Shown: positions 51,380 to 60,306 of the stretch, piece by piece
Numbering within the stretch: position 1 is the stretch's first letter
Layout: each line of letters starts with the position of its first letter
Assembly (NCBI RefSeq): GCF_002335805.1
Contig: NZ_NISU01000001.1
Span: 814,079 to 878,078, forward strand
Source of the DNA: Bacillus sp. FJAT-45350
GTDB lineage: Bacteria; Bacillota; Bacilli; Bacillales; NISU01
Reading direction: 5' to 3'
DNA: 64,000 nucleotides
Program-made: the position numbers and the translations under genes
Notes under the pieces: model-generated
Databases searched by the model: none
The model's input: only the letters and a program-made list of their open reading frames with translations
What the model was told of the DNA's origin: nothing

Positions 51380-52726
51380 ATGAGTAGAAGGAAGTGGATC
51401 AACCTAAAAACATCAATCCCAGGTCCAGTCGCACAAACCCTTATTAAAAAAAGAGAAACTCATATCCCAAAAGGCCCTTTTAACACGTCGAAAACTTTTA
51501 TTAAGGATGGAAAAGGAGCAATTATTACTGATGTAGATGGTAACCGGCTGATAGACTTTGCTGGTGCCATCGGTTCATTAAATGTCGGTCACTGTCCTCC
51601 AGAGTTAGTCGCCAAGGTCAAAGAGCAAATGGATCAGTATATTCATCCATGCTTTCATGTGATGATGTATGAACCATATATACAGCTTGCAGAAAAATTA
51701 AATGCTCTAACGCCAGGAGAGTTTGCAAAGAAGACTTTCTTTTTAAATAGTGGTGCTGAGGCGGTTGAAAATGCAATAAAGATAGCACGAAAGTATACAA
51801 AAAGGAGAGCGGTTTTATCATTTGAACGTGGATTTCACGGCAGGACCTATATGGCGATGTCATTAACGAGCAAAGTTAAGCCATACAAGGATGGGTTTGG
51901 TCCATTTGTTCCTGATACGTATAAGCTACCATATCCTTATTATTACCGTTCTCAAAAGGGAATGAGTCAGTATGATGTCGATATTTCATTATTAAATAGA
52001 ATAGAAGATTTCTTTTTAAATGAAGTACCAGCTGATGATGTTGCAGCAATCATTATCGAGCCCGTACAAGGGGAAGGGGGCTTTTTAACACCGTCTGATT
52101 TTTTTATACAGCAGATAAAAGTGATCTGTGAAAAGCACAAAATTTTATTTATAGCTGATGAAATTCAAACAGGGTTTGCTCGAACTGGAAAATTATTTGC
52201 TATTGAGCATTCTGGTGTTTTTCCAGATTTAATAACAATGTCAAAATCACTAGGAGCTGGAATTCCTATTAGCGCAGTAACGGGTAGGGCAGATGTGATG
52301 GATGCATGTGAAAGCGGGGAAATAGGTGGGACCTATGGTGGAAGTCCACTTGGATGTGTAGCAGCATTACAAGTGATTGAAATAATAGAAAAACAGAATC
52401 TAGAAAAACGAGCAAAGGAAATAAGCACTATTTTTCAAAAACATTTTAAACAATTACAAAAGAATGTAAAACAAATTGGAGATGTACGCTCGATAGGTGC
52501 AATGTGTGCCATAGAATTGGTCAAGGACGAAAAAACGAAAGAACCTGATAAACTCTTAACTGGAAGAATCATTCAAGAGACTAATAGTAGGGGAGTTGTC
52601 ATATTAGGAGCTGGGCTGTATGGGAATGTGATTCGACTATTATGTCCACTTGTGATAACAGATGAGCAACTAAAAGAAGGACTTGAAGTATTGTCTGAAG
52701 TGATAATAGAAGAAACTTCGAGGTAA
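51380..52726 (+). CDS. 4-aminobutyrate aminotransferase-like class III aminotransferase (GabT type)
   Basis: From ATG 51380, behind GAGGAGGAG, the product has 448 residues. Landmarks: I-D-F-A-G-A-I-G-S-L-N-V-G-H, N-S-G-A-E-A-V-E-N-A near residue 125, F-H-G-R-T-Y-M-A near residue 156, I-I-E-P-V-Q-G-E-G-G-F near residue 232, A-D-E-I-Q-T-G-F-A-R-T-G near residue 262, and the PLP lysine in M-S-K-S-L. This is the GabT pattern. B. subtilis has no such gene at this point of the yod operon. It could use the 4-aminobutyrate released by YodQ. Confidence 0.85.
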   Translation: MSRRKWINLKTSIPGPVAQTLIKKRETHIPKGPFNTSKTFIKDGKGAIITDVDGNRLIDFAGAIGSLNVGHCPPELVAKVKEQMDQYIHPCFHVMMYEPYIQLAEKLNALTPGEFAKKTFFLNSGAEAVENAIKIARKYTKRRAVLSFERGFHGRTYMAMSLTSKVKPYKDGFGPFVPDTYKLPYPYYYRSQKGMSQYDVDISLLNRIEDFFLNEVPADDVAAIIIEPVQGEGGFLTPSDFFIQQIKVICEKHKILFIADEIQTGFARTGKLFAIEHSGVFPDLITMSKSLGAGIPISAVTGRADVMDACESGEIGGTYGGSPLGCVAALQVIEIIEKQNLEKRAKEISTIFQKHFKQLQKNVKQIGDVRSIGAMCAIELVKDEKTKEPDKLLTGRIIQETNSRGVVILGAGLYGNVIRLLCPLVITDEQLKEGLEVLSEVIIEETSR

Positions 52727-52778
52727 GCGAAACTTGTTAGGGAGTTGATGCCCTCTGAAAAATATAATTCAGTACGAT

Positions 52779-53546
52779 ATGAATAATAATCGTATTGTAG
52801 CTTTTATAACGAAAATGGAAGCTAAGACAATTCGACAGCTTGAAAAGAAACAACAAAAGCATAAGACAACGAAAACAATTGTCTATTTTAAAGGAGAGAA
52901 ATGTAAGCCTTTTATTGACAATGGATTTAAAAAAGAAGGTCAGATTTCGGGTTACTATAATGGTGTAAAAGCATCGATGTTAGCGAAGTATTATGATAAC
53001 AATAGAAGTATCACACATTCAGATGAATCGAACCTTCAAACAGTATTAGAAAAGAAAATAAGTAAATCCCCAATTGATATTCCAAAAGAGTACACGATCG
53101 AATCACTTAAACTAGATGACGTAAGTAGTTTAGTAAGTCTGTATAAAAAAGTATTTGAACGTTATCCCTCAAATATATTTGATGAGAGTTATCTTCAGGA
53201 ATCAATAAATGATGATTACTTTTTTATCGTTGCGAAATATGAAGGGGAAATTGTCAGTGCAGCTTCAGCATTAATCAATCCATTCAAAAGTGCGGAAATA
53301 ACAGATTGTGCAACAGATCCTACACATCGAGGAAAACAACTTTTAACAGCAATCATTAATGAGCTAGAAAAAACGCTACGTCAGAAGGGAATCTATCATT
53401 CTTATTCTCTCACGAGGGCATTATCAATTGGTATGAACATGACTATTAAACGAATGGGTTACACGTATGAAGGAACGTTAATTAATAACTGTGAAATTAG
53501 TACAGGGTATGAAGATATGAATATCTGGACGAAACATCATAAATAA
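52779..53546 (+). CDS. ablB: Beta-lysine N6-acetyltransferase (YodP/AblB type)
   Basis: A 255-residue protein whose C-terminal half is a GNAT domain: F-I-V-A-K-Y-E-G-E-I-V-S-A-A-S-A near residue 150 and C-A-T-D-P-T-H-R-G-K-Q-L-L-T near residue 183, the acetyl-CoA loop (R-G-K-x-L), then M-N-M-T-I-K-R-M-G-Y. It is in the place of yodP. AblB acetylates the 6-amino group of beta-lysine. ATG 52779 has no good ribosome binding site. A better one (GGGAGTTG) precedes ATG 52748, whose frame stops after 12 codons just where this frame begins, so a frameshift near 52780 is possible. Confidence 0.8.
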   Translation: MNNNRIVAFITKMEAKTIRQLEKKQQKHKTTKTIVYFKGEKCKPFIDNGFKKEGQISGYYNGVKASMLAKYYDNNRSITHSDESNLQTVLEKKISKSPIDIPKEYTIESLKLDDVSSLVSLYKKVFERYPSNIFDESYLQESINDDYFFIVAKYEGEIVSAASALINPFKSAEITDCATDPTHRGKQLLTAIINELEKTLRQKGIYHSYSLTRALSIGMNMTIKRMGYTYEGTLINNCEISTGYEDMNIWTKHHK

Positions 53547-53560
53547 GAGATGTCAATTAG

Positions 53561-53604
53561 GAGGGTGTCCTAAAAGGTCGTTTGTGGCCTTTTAGGACAC
53601 CCTC
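53561..53604 (+). terminator. 17-bp hairpin after ablB
   Basis: GAGGGTGTCCTAAAAGG (53561-53577) pairs perfectly with 53588-53604. No T-run follows. The next bases CCAATGTGCGAAGTGACG recall the dispersed repeat family. Confidence 0.6.
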
Positions 53605-53819
53605 GACCAATGTGCGAAGTGACGATTGTTCTTCATTGAGCTTTCTACGAGTTGTCTCGACGGATATTCATCTCAATACTTCTTGTAGAGTCTTATTAGA
53701 ATAAATTAATGTAATGGATACAATTATCTTTTAACTACCGTTAACTAATGGCATACTTATAAAGATAAAATAATTGTAGAATTATAGAGGAAAGCAAGTT
53801 ATCTAGGGGGGACCCCTTT

Positions 53820-56012
53820 ATGTTAAAAATTAGCCAATGTGAAAATAACACAAATGATATTATAGATAAATTCAAGAATATAGTAAAAGAGTTCGCTACG
53901 AATGAGGTATCTATTAAATCTCAACTACAAGGGAATATAGAAGCTCTCGAGAACCAAATAAGAGAGTTAATCAATAATTATCAACACTTACAAATTGCGA
54001 TTGACCATTCAATTATTATTGCTACAACAGATTTACAAGGTAGAATCACGTTTGTTAATGATAAGTTTTGTGAAATATCGAAGTTTTCAAGAGAAGAATT
54101 AATTGGAAAAAATCATCGCATTTTAAATTCAGGATACCATGAGCCAGGCTTTTTTGATGAAATGTGGAGAACGATCGTGAATGGGGAGATTTGGTCAGCT
54201 GAAGTAAAAAATAAAGCAAAAGATGGTAGCTATTACTGGGTAAAGTCGACAGTAATCCCATTCAATGACGTTGATGGTAAGCCATTTATGTTTTTTTCAA
54301 TTAGAACAGATATTACAGAGGGCAAGCTACTAGAAAGTAAACTACGTAAAGCAGTTCAAAATGACTTCAAACGCACAGTTCGTTCGCTTCATAATTTAGT
54401 TTTTAAATTAAAGAAAGAGGAATCTGGTCGATATATTTATACGATGACGGAAGGAAAGCTGGCTGAGGAATTAGGTATCCAATCAGAAGTAACCTATAGG
54501 AAATCTCCAGATGAACTATTTCCACCTGAACTTGTAGAGAAGGTGGAAATCTATTATAAGCAGGCATTTCTTGGTGAGCCACAGACATATGAATTTGAAT
54601 ATGAGGCAAGAGACTTCATCACAATCCTATCTCCAATTATTGAGCATGGAAAAGTAGTAGAAGTTATTGGGTCTTCTAGTGAAATCACAACATTAAAGAA
54701 GTCTGAACAAATTGCTAGATTTTTAGCCTTTCACGATTCTTTAACAGGTTTACCGAATAAAGAAAGCTTGCTCAAAGACTTTGCAGAGTGGATTACAAAT
54801 CATAAGCAATTCGTTATGATGATGGTTGATTTAAACAGATTTAAAGAAATAAATGACGGGTTAGGACATGCTGTCGGGGATAAGCTTCTAACGGAGGTAG
54901 CAAATAAATTAAAGAAAGAATTAAATGATGATGTATCAATCTACCGCTGGGGTGGGGATGAATTTATCATTCTAGCTCCCTATGATTGTGAAGACGATGT
55001 TACTAGCTATGTAGAAATTTTATTTACTATGTTTGAGCAAAAGTTTAAAGTTGATCATCATGAATTTTATATCACAATTAGTTTAGGTGCTTGTATTTAC
55101 TCAGATATAAATCATACCGTTGAAACTTGTATTAAACATAGTGAAATTGCTATGTATGAAGCAAAGCAAAGTCAAACTGGTAATCGATATTTGCTCTTTT
55201 CTGAATCGATTCAAAAGAACATTGAGAATAAATTCTATCTAGGTACAGAACTTCGTAAAGCATTAGAGGTTAATGACCAAATCGTTGTTTATTATCAGCC
55301 AAAGGTATCTGGAGTAAATCAAAAAATTGAAGGCATGGAAGCGCTAGTTCGTTGGATTCATCCTGAAAAAGGAATGATTTCACCTGTGGATTTTATTCCA
55401 CTAGCAGAGGATACAGGACTGATTCATAGGTTAGGAGAGTATGTTTTACGTCAAGCTTGTATCGATAATAAAAAGCTGTATGACAACCAAATTGAGTTAA
55501 AGGTAGCAGTGAATGTTTCATCGTTAGAATTCCAATTACCAGACTTTGTACGTGATGTCGAGACAGTATTACAAGAAACTGAATTACCAGCGTACTTACT
55601 AGAAATAGAACTTACTGAAAGCCAGTTAATGGTTGAACTCGAAAGAAGTATTTCAAAAATTAAAGAGTTACAAAAATTAGGTGTTACAGTTGCTCTCGAT
55701 GACTTTGGTACTGGTTACTCATCATTAAGTTATTTAAAAAGGCTCAATATTAATAAGTTAAAAATAGACCAGTCCTTTATTCGTCACCTCGAAACAGATA
55801 TTCAAGACCGTCAAATTACAACTTCGATCATTCACATGGCAAAAGCATTGAATCTAGAAGTTGTAGCAGAAGGGGTTGAGACTGAAAACATACTTAATTA
55901 TTTACTAGAAAAAGGTATTGATGAAATCCAAGGCTATTATATCTCAAGACCAATTAACTTTGAGGACTTTACTGGATTTATATATAATGCATGTAAGAAA
56001 GTAAAAAACTAG
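53820..56012 (+). CDS. PAS-GGDEF-EAL cyclic-di-GMP signalling protein
   Basis: The 730-residue protein has a coiled start (1-55), a PAS domain (about 56-165) with N-D-K-F-C-E-I-S and R-I-L-N-S-G-Y-H, a second PAS-like region (about 185-290), a GGDEF domain (about 300-455) with the intact R-W-G-G-D-E-F, and a full EAL domain (about 470-725). The EAL part has G-M-E-A-L-V-R-W, A-V-N-V-S, E-L-T-E-S, A-L-D-D-F-G-T-G-Y-S-S-L, K-I-D-Q-S-F-I, A-E-G-V-E-T and I-Q-G-Y-Y-I-S-R-P. No R-x-x-D inhibitory site precedes GGDEF. There is no membrane segment, so it is cytoplasmic. Confidence 0.92.
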   Translation: MLKISQCENNTNDIIDKFKNIVKEFATNEVSIKSQLQGNIEALENQIRELINNYQHLQIAIDHSIIIATTDLQGRITFVNDKFCEISKFSREELIGKNHRILNSGYHEPGFFDEMWRTIVNGEIWSAEVKNKAKDGSYYWVKSTVIPFNDVDGKPFMFFSIRTDITEGKLLESKLRKAVQNDFKRTVRSLHNLVFKLKKEESGRYIYTMTEGKLAEELGIQSEVTYRKSPDELFPPELVEKVEIYYKQAFLGEPQTYEFEYEARDFITILSPIIEHGKVVEVIGSSSEITTLKKSEQIARFLAFHDSLTGLPNKESLLKDFAEWITNHKQFVMMMVDLNRFKEINDGLGHAVGDKLLTEVANKLKKELNDDVSIYRWGGDEFIILAPYDCEDDVTSYVEILFTMFEQKFKVDHHEFYITISLGACIYSDINHTVETCIKHSEIAMYEAKQSQTGNRYLLFSESIQKNIENKFYLGTELRKALEVNDQIVVYYQPKVSGVNQKIEGMEALVRWIHPEKGMISPVDFIPLAEDTGLIHRLGEYVLRQACIDNKKLYDNQIELKVAVNVSSLEFQLPDFVRDVETVLQETELPAYLLEIELTESQLMVELERSISKIKELQKLGVTVALDDFGTGYSSLSYLKRLNINKLKIDQSFIRHLETDIQDRQITTSIIHMAKALNLEVVAEGVETENILNYLLEKGIDEIQGYYISRPINFEDFTGFIYNACKKVKN

Positions 56013-56015
56013 GTG

Positions 56016-56062
56016 AAGAGGTTGGGACAAAAGCCGTTTTTGACCTTTTGTCCCAACCTCTT
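56016..56062. terminator. Bidirectional 18-bp terminator
   Basis: AAGAGGTTGGGACAAAAG (56016-56033) pairs perfectly with 56045-56062, followed by TTTG. It lies between the convergent GGDEF-EAL gene and yokU. The sequence is shared with repeat copy 3. Confidence 0.85.
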
Positions 56063-56083
56063 TTGTTTTAGGCTGTTTAAAGT

Positions 56084-56356
56084 TTAGAAATTAAAATAAT
56101 TTTTCTTTAATAGTCTTGGACGATCCATTAATTCTTTGTATCCAATTGTATGAGGAAGCTCTTTCGTATCGATGAGAAATAGTTGGTCTTCAATCTCTGT
56201 TACAATTCTTTCTTCAATGTAATTCATTTTACAAGAGTTACATAGAATTGAAGGGATTTGGTTAATTTGTAAAGCCTTTGTTCCATCAGGTAATTCCCAG
56301 TATGCTGGTTTGTTAGTTTGAGATACATTTTTAGATTTACACCATTCACATCGCAT
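56084..56356 (-). CDS. yokU: YokU family zinc-binding protein
   Basis: A 90-residue protein with C-E-W-C near residue 3 and C-N-S-C near residue 38, a two-CxxC zinc finger of the YgiT/YokU type, then I-V-T-E-I-E-D-Q-L-F. YokU is the usual partner of lysine 2,3-aminomutase in bacilli. Its ATG overlaps the kamA stop by one base (TAATG), so the two are translated together. The role is unknown, possibly in regulation or maturation of KamA. Confidence 0.88.
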   Translation of the reverse strand: MRCEWCKSKNVSQTNKPAYWELPDGTKALQINQIPSILCNSCKMNYIEERIVTEIEDQLFLIDTKELPHTIGYKELMDRPRLLKKNYFNF

Positions 56357-57750
56357 TATGAATCCTCCTTCTTCTTTCTCTTACTTTCTTCAACGCTCCA
56401 TTTTTTCTCTTTTAATTCATCTCGCTTAGAACGCTTATTTTTTAAAGTATTATGGTCAGCACTAGTTTCATATTGACGGCGTCGGTCTAATCGATTAATT
56501 CCCTCTGGAGTCAGGTGTGTTCTTTCATCAGCAAGAATTCCATGGACACCTACTGAAGGCTTTTCATTTTTACCGTACATTCGTTCGAAGTATTCATCCG
56601 CTTTTCCAGGAGTGTACCCTTTTGGCTCAGGGTAGGAAGTAATTACACCTTCAAAGTTTCTTAGGACAATTTTGTCTGGACTTTGTGAAATAACGTAATT
56701 AGGCTGTAGGGCGATTTTTCCGCCACCACCTGGAGCATCAACTACGAATGTAGGTACTGCATACCCACTTGTATGACCTCTAAGAGCTTCGATAATCTCT
56801 AATCCTTTTGATACGGGTGCACGGAAATGACCTATACCTTCTGAAAGGTCACATTGGTAAATATAATAAGGGCGGACTCGAATTTTTACTAAATCATGCA
56901 TAAGCTTCTTCATAATATATGCGCTGTCATTAATTCCTGAGAGAATTACAGCTTGATTTCCTACGGGTACACCCGAGTTGACGAGCATTTCACAAGCTCT
57001 TTTTGAGTCCTCCGTAATTTCTAATGACGTATTAAAGTGAGTATTTAACCAAACAGGGTGATATTTTTTTAAAATGTTGCATAGATTTTCTGTGATGCGT
57101 TGTGGAAAAACAACAGGGGCTCTAGTGCCAATTCGAATAATTTCTACATGTGGTATGGCGCGTAAGTTTTTGAGAATATATTCTAATATTTGATCATTTA
57201 TTAATAAACCATCCCCTCCTGAAATTAATACATCACGAACTTCTGGAGTGTTAGCTATATATTGAATTGCTCCGTCTAGTTGTTTCTTTGGAACACCCAT
57301 TCCGATTTGGCCAGAAAATCTTCTGCGCGTGCAGTAGCGACAATACATTGAGCATTGATTTGTGACGAGAAATAATACTCGGTCAGGATAACGGTGAGTT
57401 AATCCTGGTACAGGGGAGTCGTCATCCTCTGAAAGTGGGTCCTCCATATCGTACTTTGCTTTTTCAATTTCCTTTGAGATCGGTACCGATTGCTGTCTGA
57501 TGGGGCAGCGTGGGTCATCTGGATTCATTAAAGATGCATAATAAGGTGTAATGTTTAATGGAATTGTTTTAGTAGAAATTCGTACCCCTTCTTCTTCGTC
57601 AGGTGTGATATTAATTACTTTTTTTAGGTCATCAATTGTACGAATTGTATGAGTCAACTGCCAAAGCCAATCATTCCATTGTTCTTCTGTAACATCCTTC
57701 CATAATTCAATCTCTTTCCAATGACGTTTTGGTTTATATAAATCACTCAT
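56356..57750 (-). CDS. kamA: Lysine 2,3-aminomutase
   Basis: The 464-residue radical-SAM, PLP enzyme (471 in B. subtilis) converts L-lysine to L-beta-lysine. The iron-sulphur ligands are Cys133, Cys137 and Cys140 in N-Q-C-S-M-Y-C-R-Y-C-T-R-R. The PLP lysine lies in D-A-P-G-G-G-G-K-I near residue 345. R-I-G-T-R-A-P-V-V-F-P and Y-I-Y-Q-C-D support the family. AAGGAGGCAC precedes the ATG. A consensus sigma-54 promoter lies about 40 nt upstream, and the activator gene lies next to it. Confidence 0.95.
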   Translation of the reverse strand: MSDLYKPKRHWKEIELWKDVTEEQWNDWLWQLTHTIRTIDDLKKVINITPDEEEGVRISTKTIPLNITPYYASLMNPDDPRCPIRQQSVPISKEIEKAKYDMEDPLSEDDDSPVPGLTHRYPDRVLFLVTNQCSMYCRYCTRRRFSGQIGMGVPKKQLDGAIQYIANTPEVRDVLISGGDGLLINDQILEYILKNLRAIPHVEIIRIGTRAPVVFPQRITENLCNILKKYHPVWLNTHFNTSLEITEDSKRACEMLVNSGVPVGNQAVILSGINDSAYIMKKLMHDLVKIRVRPYYIYQCDLSEGIGHFRAPVSKGLEIIEALRGHTSGYAVPTFVVDAPGGGGKIALQPNYVISQSPDKIVLRNFEGVITSYPEPKGYTPGKADEYFERMYGKNEKPSVGVHGILADERTHLTPEGINRLDRRRQYETSADHNTLKNKRSKRDELKEKKWSVEESKRKKKEDS

Positions 57751-57787
57751 AATAAGTGCCTCCTTATGGCTGTTTGCTTATTTAATA

Positions 57788-57803
57788 TGCAAGAACTGTG
57801 CCA
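57788..57803 (-). promoter_or_regulatory. Sigma-54 (-24/-12) promoter of kamA-yokU
   Basis: On the reverse strand TGGCAC (57803-57798), 5 nt, then TTGCA (57792-57788) match the sigma-54 consensus exactly in sequence and spacing. Transcription would start near 57776, about 25 nt before the kamA start. Confidence 0.85.
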
Positions 57804-57874
57804 AGTGCAAAGGAGGGTAAAGTGTTGATAAATCAATAGGTAGGGGGTGTGTATTTATTTTAAAACCAACAATA

Positions 57875-57892
57875 ATGCCAAATAATTGGCAT
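57875..57892. promoter_or_regulatory. 18-bp perfect palindrome, candidate activator binding site
   Basis: ATGCCAA (57875-57881) and TTGGCAT (57886-57892) flank ATAA. It lies about 75-90 bp upstream of the sigma-54 promoter, right after the activator gene stop. RocR-type activators bind palindromes of this size. It could instead help terminate the activator gene, but it lacks a good T-run. Confidence 0.55.
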
Positions 57893-57893
57893 G

Positions 57894-59288
57894 TCACTTT
57901 CCTTTCGCAAGCTTATATTGGAGTGTTTGTCTTGGGATGGAAAGGAGCTTGGCTGCCTGAAGGATGTTTCCATTTGTTTTAGTTAATGCCTGATTAATTA
58001 ACTCTCGCTCATAGGTTGATAGTGCTTTACGGAGAGAGGGGATAGTAGCAGGTACATCTTGTTCGGTATCGTTTTTGATTTGGAGTTGCTGAGGTAAATG
58101 AATCTTCTCTATTACGTTTCCTTCGACTAAGTTCATACCACATTCAATCGCGTGCTCCAGCTCACGTATATTTCCTGGCCAATGATGATTATAAAATATT
58201 GTAGTTGCCTCTTCAGTTAATCCAGTAACATTTATTGAAAACCTCACGTTGAATTTATTGATAAAATGCTTTGTTAGTAATAGAATATCCTCTTTACGCT
58301 TTCGCAAAGGAGGAAGCGTAAAGGAGACAACATTAATTCGGTAAAATAAATCTTTCCTGAGTTGTCGTTTTTCAATACAAATTTCCGGTTCCTCATTCAT
58401 AGCAGTAATCACTCGCACGTCAAATTGTTGTCCCTTAGTACTACCAATTCTCCTAATCTCGCCATCTTCCAATACCCGTAATAGCTTTGCTTGTAATTCT
58501 AATGGCATCGAGTTAATTTCATCTAAAAATAACGTCCCTCCATGAGCTATTTCAAATAGTCCTGGTCTGTCTATTGCGCCTGTGAAACTTCCTTTCGTTG
58601 TCCCAAATAAAATTCCTTCGAGTAAGCTTTCGGGAATAGCAGCGCAGTTTTGTGCGATAAAAGGAGCAGCATGTCTTGGTGAGGCGTGATGTATAGATTG
58701 AACAAGCAGCTCCTTGCCTGTTCCTGTTTCTCCGTATACAAAGATAGGAGATGAAGTTCTAGAAGCTTTAAGTGCTACTGTCTTTATTTCATTCACTTGT
58801 TTGTCTTGCGTTATAATGTCATCAATTTTAAAAGTGTTTTCTCTTTGTTTCTTATTTACTTCTTGTTTAGTTTTACTGCGAGTATTAATCTGTTGCTGCA
58901 ATTCAACAACCTTTTCGGAAAGTCGTTTTATTTTAGAAATATCTTTAGAAATTTCAACTGCTCCAACTAGTTTCTTACCGACCTTAATCGGTAGAGTTGT
59001 ATTAACAGTGTCAATTACTTTACCTCTTAAATTGGTATAGCTTTGTTTTTGATGATAAATGCCATTCGATGTTTCAATGACTTTAAGAAGTGTACTTGTT
59101 TGGCGAGTGAGTGAGGGGAAAATCGCCAATAAATCTTTTCCTAAGACTTCATCCACATCAACACCATCTAGTTTAGCTGCTATTTGATTGTAGTATATTG
59201 TCACCCCATATTCATCAACGACGTGAATACCTTCATCAATGCTTTCTAAGATTGCATGCAACATTTCATTTGAAATCTCATCAAGCAT
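57894..59288 (-). CDS. Sigma-54-dependent transcriptional activator (PAS-AAA-Fis), probable kamA regulator
   Basis: The 464-residue protein has an N-terminal PAS domain (about 8-120), a coiled linker, an AAA+ domain and a C-terminal Fis-type helix-turn-helix (L-L-S-I-P-R-Q-T-L-Q-Y-K-L). Walker A is G-E-T-G-T-G-K-E at 186-193, the sigma-54 contact loop G-S-F-T-G-A at 233-238 (a variant of GAFTGA), and Walker B L-F-L-D-E-I at 253-258. Its position beside kamA and a sigma-54 promoter argues that it activates lysine catabolism. The PAS domain may sense the substrate. Confidence 0.9.
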   Translation of the reverse strand: MLDEISNEMLHAILESIDEGIHVVDEYGVTIYYNQIAAKLDGVDVDEVLGKDLLAIFPSLTRQTSTLLKVIETSNGIYHQKQSYTNLRGKVIDTVNTTLPIKVGKKLVGAVEISKDISKIKRLSEKVVELQQQINTRSKTKQEVNKKQRENTFKIDDIITQDKQVNEIKTVALKASRTSSPIFVYGETGTGKELLVQSIHHASPRHAAPFIAQNCAAIPESLLEGILFGTTKGSFTGAIDRPGLFEIAHGGTLFLDEINSMPLELQAKLLRVLEDGEIRRIGSTKGQQFDVRVITAMNEEPEICIEKRQLRKDLFYRINVVSFTLPPLRKRKEDILLLTKHFINKFNVRFSINVTGLTEEATTIFYNHHWPGNIRELEHAIECGMNLVEGNVIEKIHLPQQLQIKNDTEQDVPATIPSLRKALSTYERELINQALTKTNGNILQAAKLLSIPRQTLQYKLAKGK

Positions 59289-59503
59289 GGCTTCAACCCC
59301 TTTGACAGAAAATGAGCAATTGCTGCCGAAAATTAAGCAGAAAAAAAGTATATTTGATATTTATATGCACTAGACTAGCTAAATTATGTTATAAAATTCA
59401 TAAATAAATTTAAGTTCCAACTTTTACAGAAAGTCCTTTAATATTCCAAGTTATGGTGCTATTATAATAGTACAATAGTTGATTCTTGCTGCTGGAGGAT
59501 TTT

Positions 59504-60223
59504 ATGACTGAACAATTAGACCCCCTATATGATAAAACAATAAAATGTTTAGTTTGTGATAATACTTTTACCACAAAGAAAGTACGTTCACGTTTTGGGC
59601 TATCACGCCATATGGAATCGGATTTCTTTACTGAATATATTTATCAGAAAGAAGATATTGATCCTTTATTGTATTATGTATGTGTTTGTCCTTCTTGCGG
59701 TTATTCATTCTCGGAAGAAGCTAGTACATATTTTATTCCTGGGACAAAACAGCAAATTATGGAGAATATTACACGCAAATGGCAGGGGCATGAACATTTT
59801 TGCTATGAACGAACAACAAAAGAAGCAATCGATTCATATAAGCTAGGAATCTATTCTGGTAATCTAAAAAAAGAACGTCCAATAGTAATGGGTGGACTTC
59901 ATATGCGTTTAGCATGGGTTTACCGAAGACTAAATAAGGAAGAAGAAGAAAAGCGATTTTCGGAGTACGCTCTTCAAGCCTATGAAAAATCTTACTTTGA
60001 TGGCGATTACAAGGATTCAAGCATGTCTGCTATACGATTAACGTATTTAATTGGTGAGCTCTATCGAAAATTTGAAAATTACCAAAAAGCAAGTAGCTAC
60101 TTCTCAAAACTAATTCATATCAAGCAACCGACGAAAGATAAGCGATTTATTGAAATGGCACGAGACCAGTGGTATGTGATGAGAGAAGACCAACGCTCAG
60201 GAAAAGCACCTAAATTAAAATAA
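59504..60223 (+). CDS. DUF2225 family protein
   Basis: From ATG 59504, behind GGAGG, the product has 239 residues. An N-terminal zinc-ribbon-like part has C-L-V-C near residue 15 and C-V-C-P-S-C-G-Y near residue 64; the R-S-R-F and D-P-L-L-Y-Y-V-C-V-C blocks are typical of DUF2225. The C-terminal half is a TPR-like helical repeat (E-A-I-D-S-Y-K-L-G, R-L-A-W-V-Y-R, L-T-Y-L-I-G-E-L-Y-R-K). It is soluble and the function is unknown. Confidence 0.87.
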   Translation: MTEQLDPLYDKTIKCLVCDNTFTTKKVRSRFGLSRHMESDFFTEYIYQKEDIDPLLYYVCVCPSCGYSFSEEASTYFIPGTKQQIMENITRKWQGHEHFCYERTTKEAIDSYKLGIYSGNLKKERPIVMGGLHMRLAWVYRRLNKEEEEKRFSEYALQAYEKSYFDGDYKDSSMSAIRLTYLIGELYRKFENYQKASSYFSKLIHIKQPTKDKRFIEMARDQWYVMREDQRSGKAPKLK

Positions 60224-60226
60224 TTT

Positions 60227-60264
60227 AGAAACACCTTACAAATAATCTGTAAGGTGTTTCTTTG
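60227..60264 (+). terminator. Terminator of the DUF2225 gene
   Basis: AGAAACACCTTACA (60227-60240) pairs perfectly with 60248-60261, followed by TTTG. Confidence 0.85.
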
Positions 60265-60306
60265 TTATCTATTTTACAATCTATAATCTATAATTAGAAA
60301 TTCACT

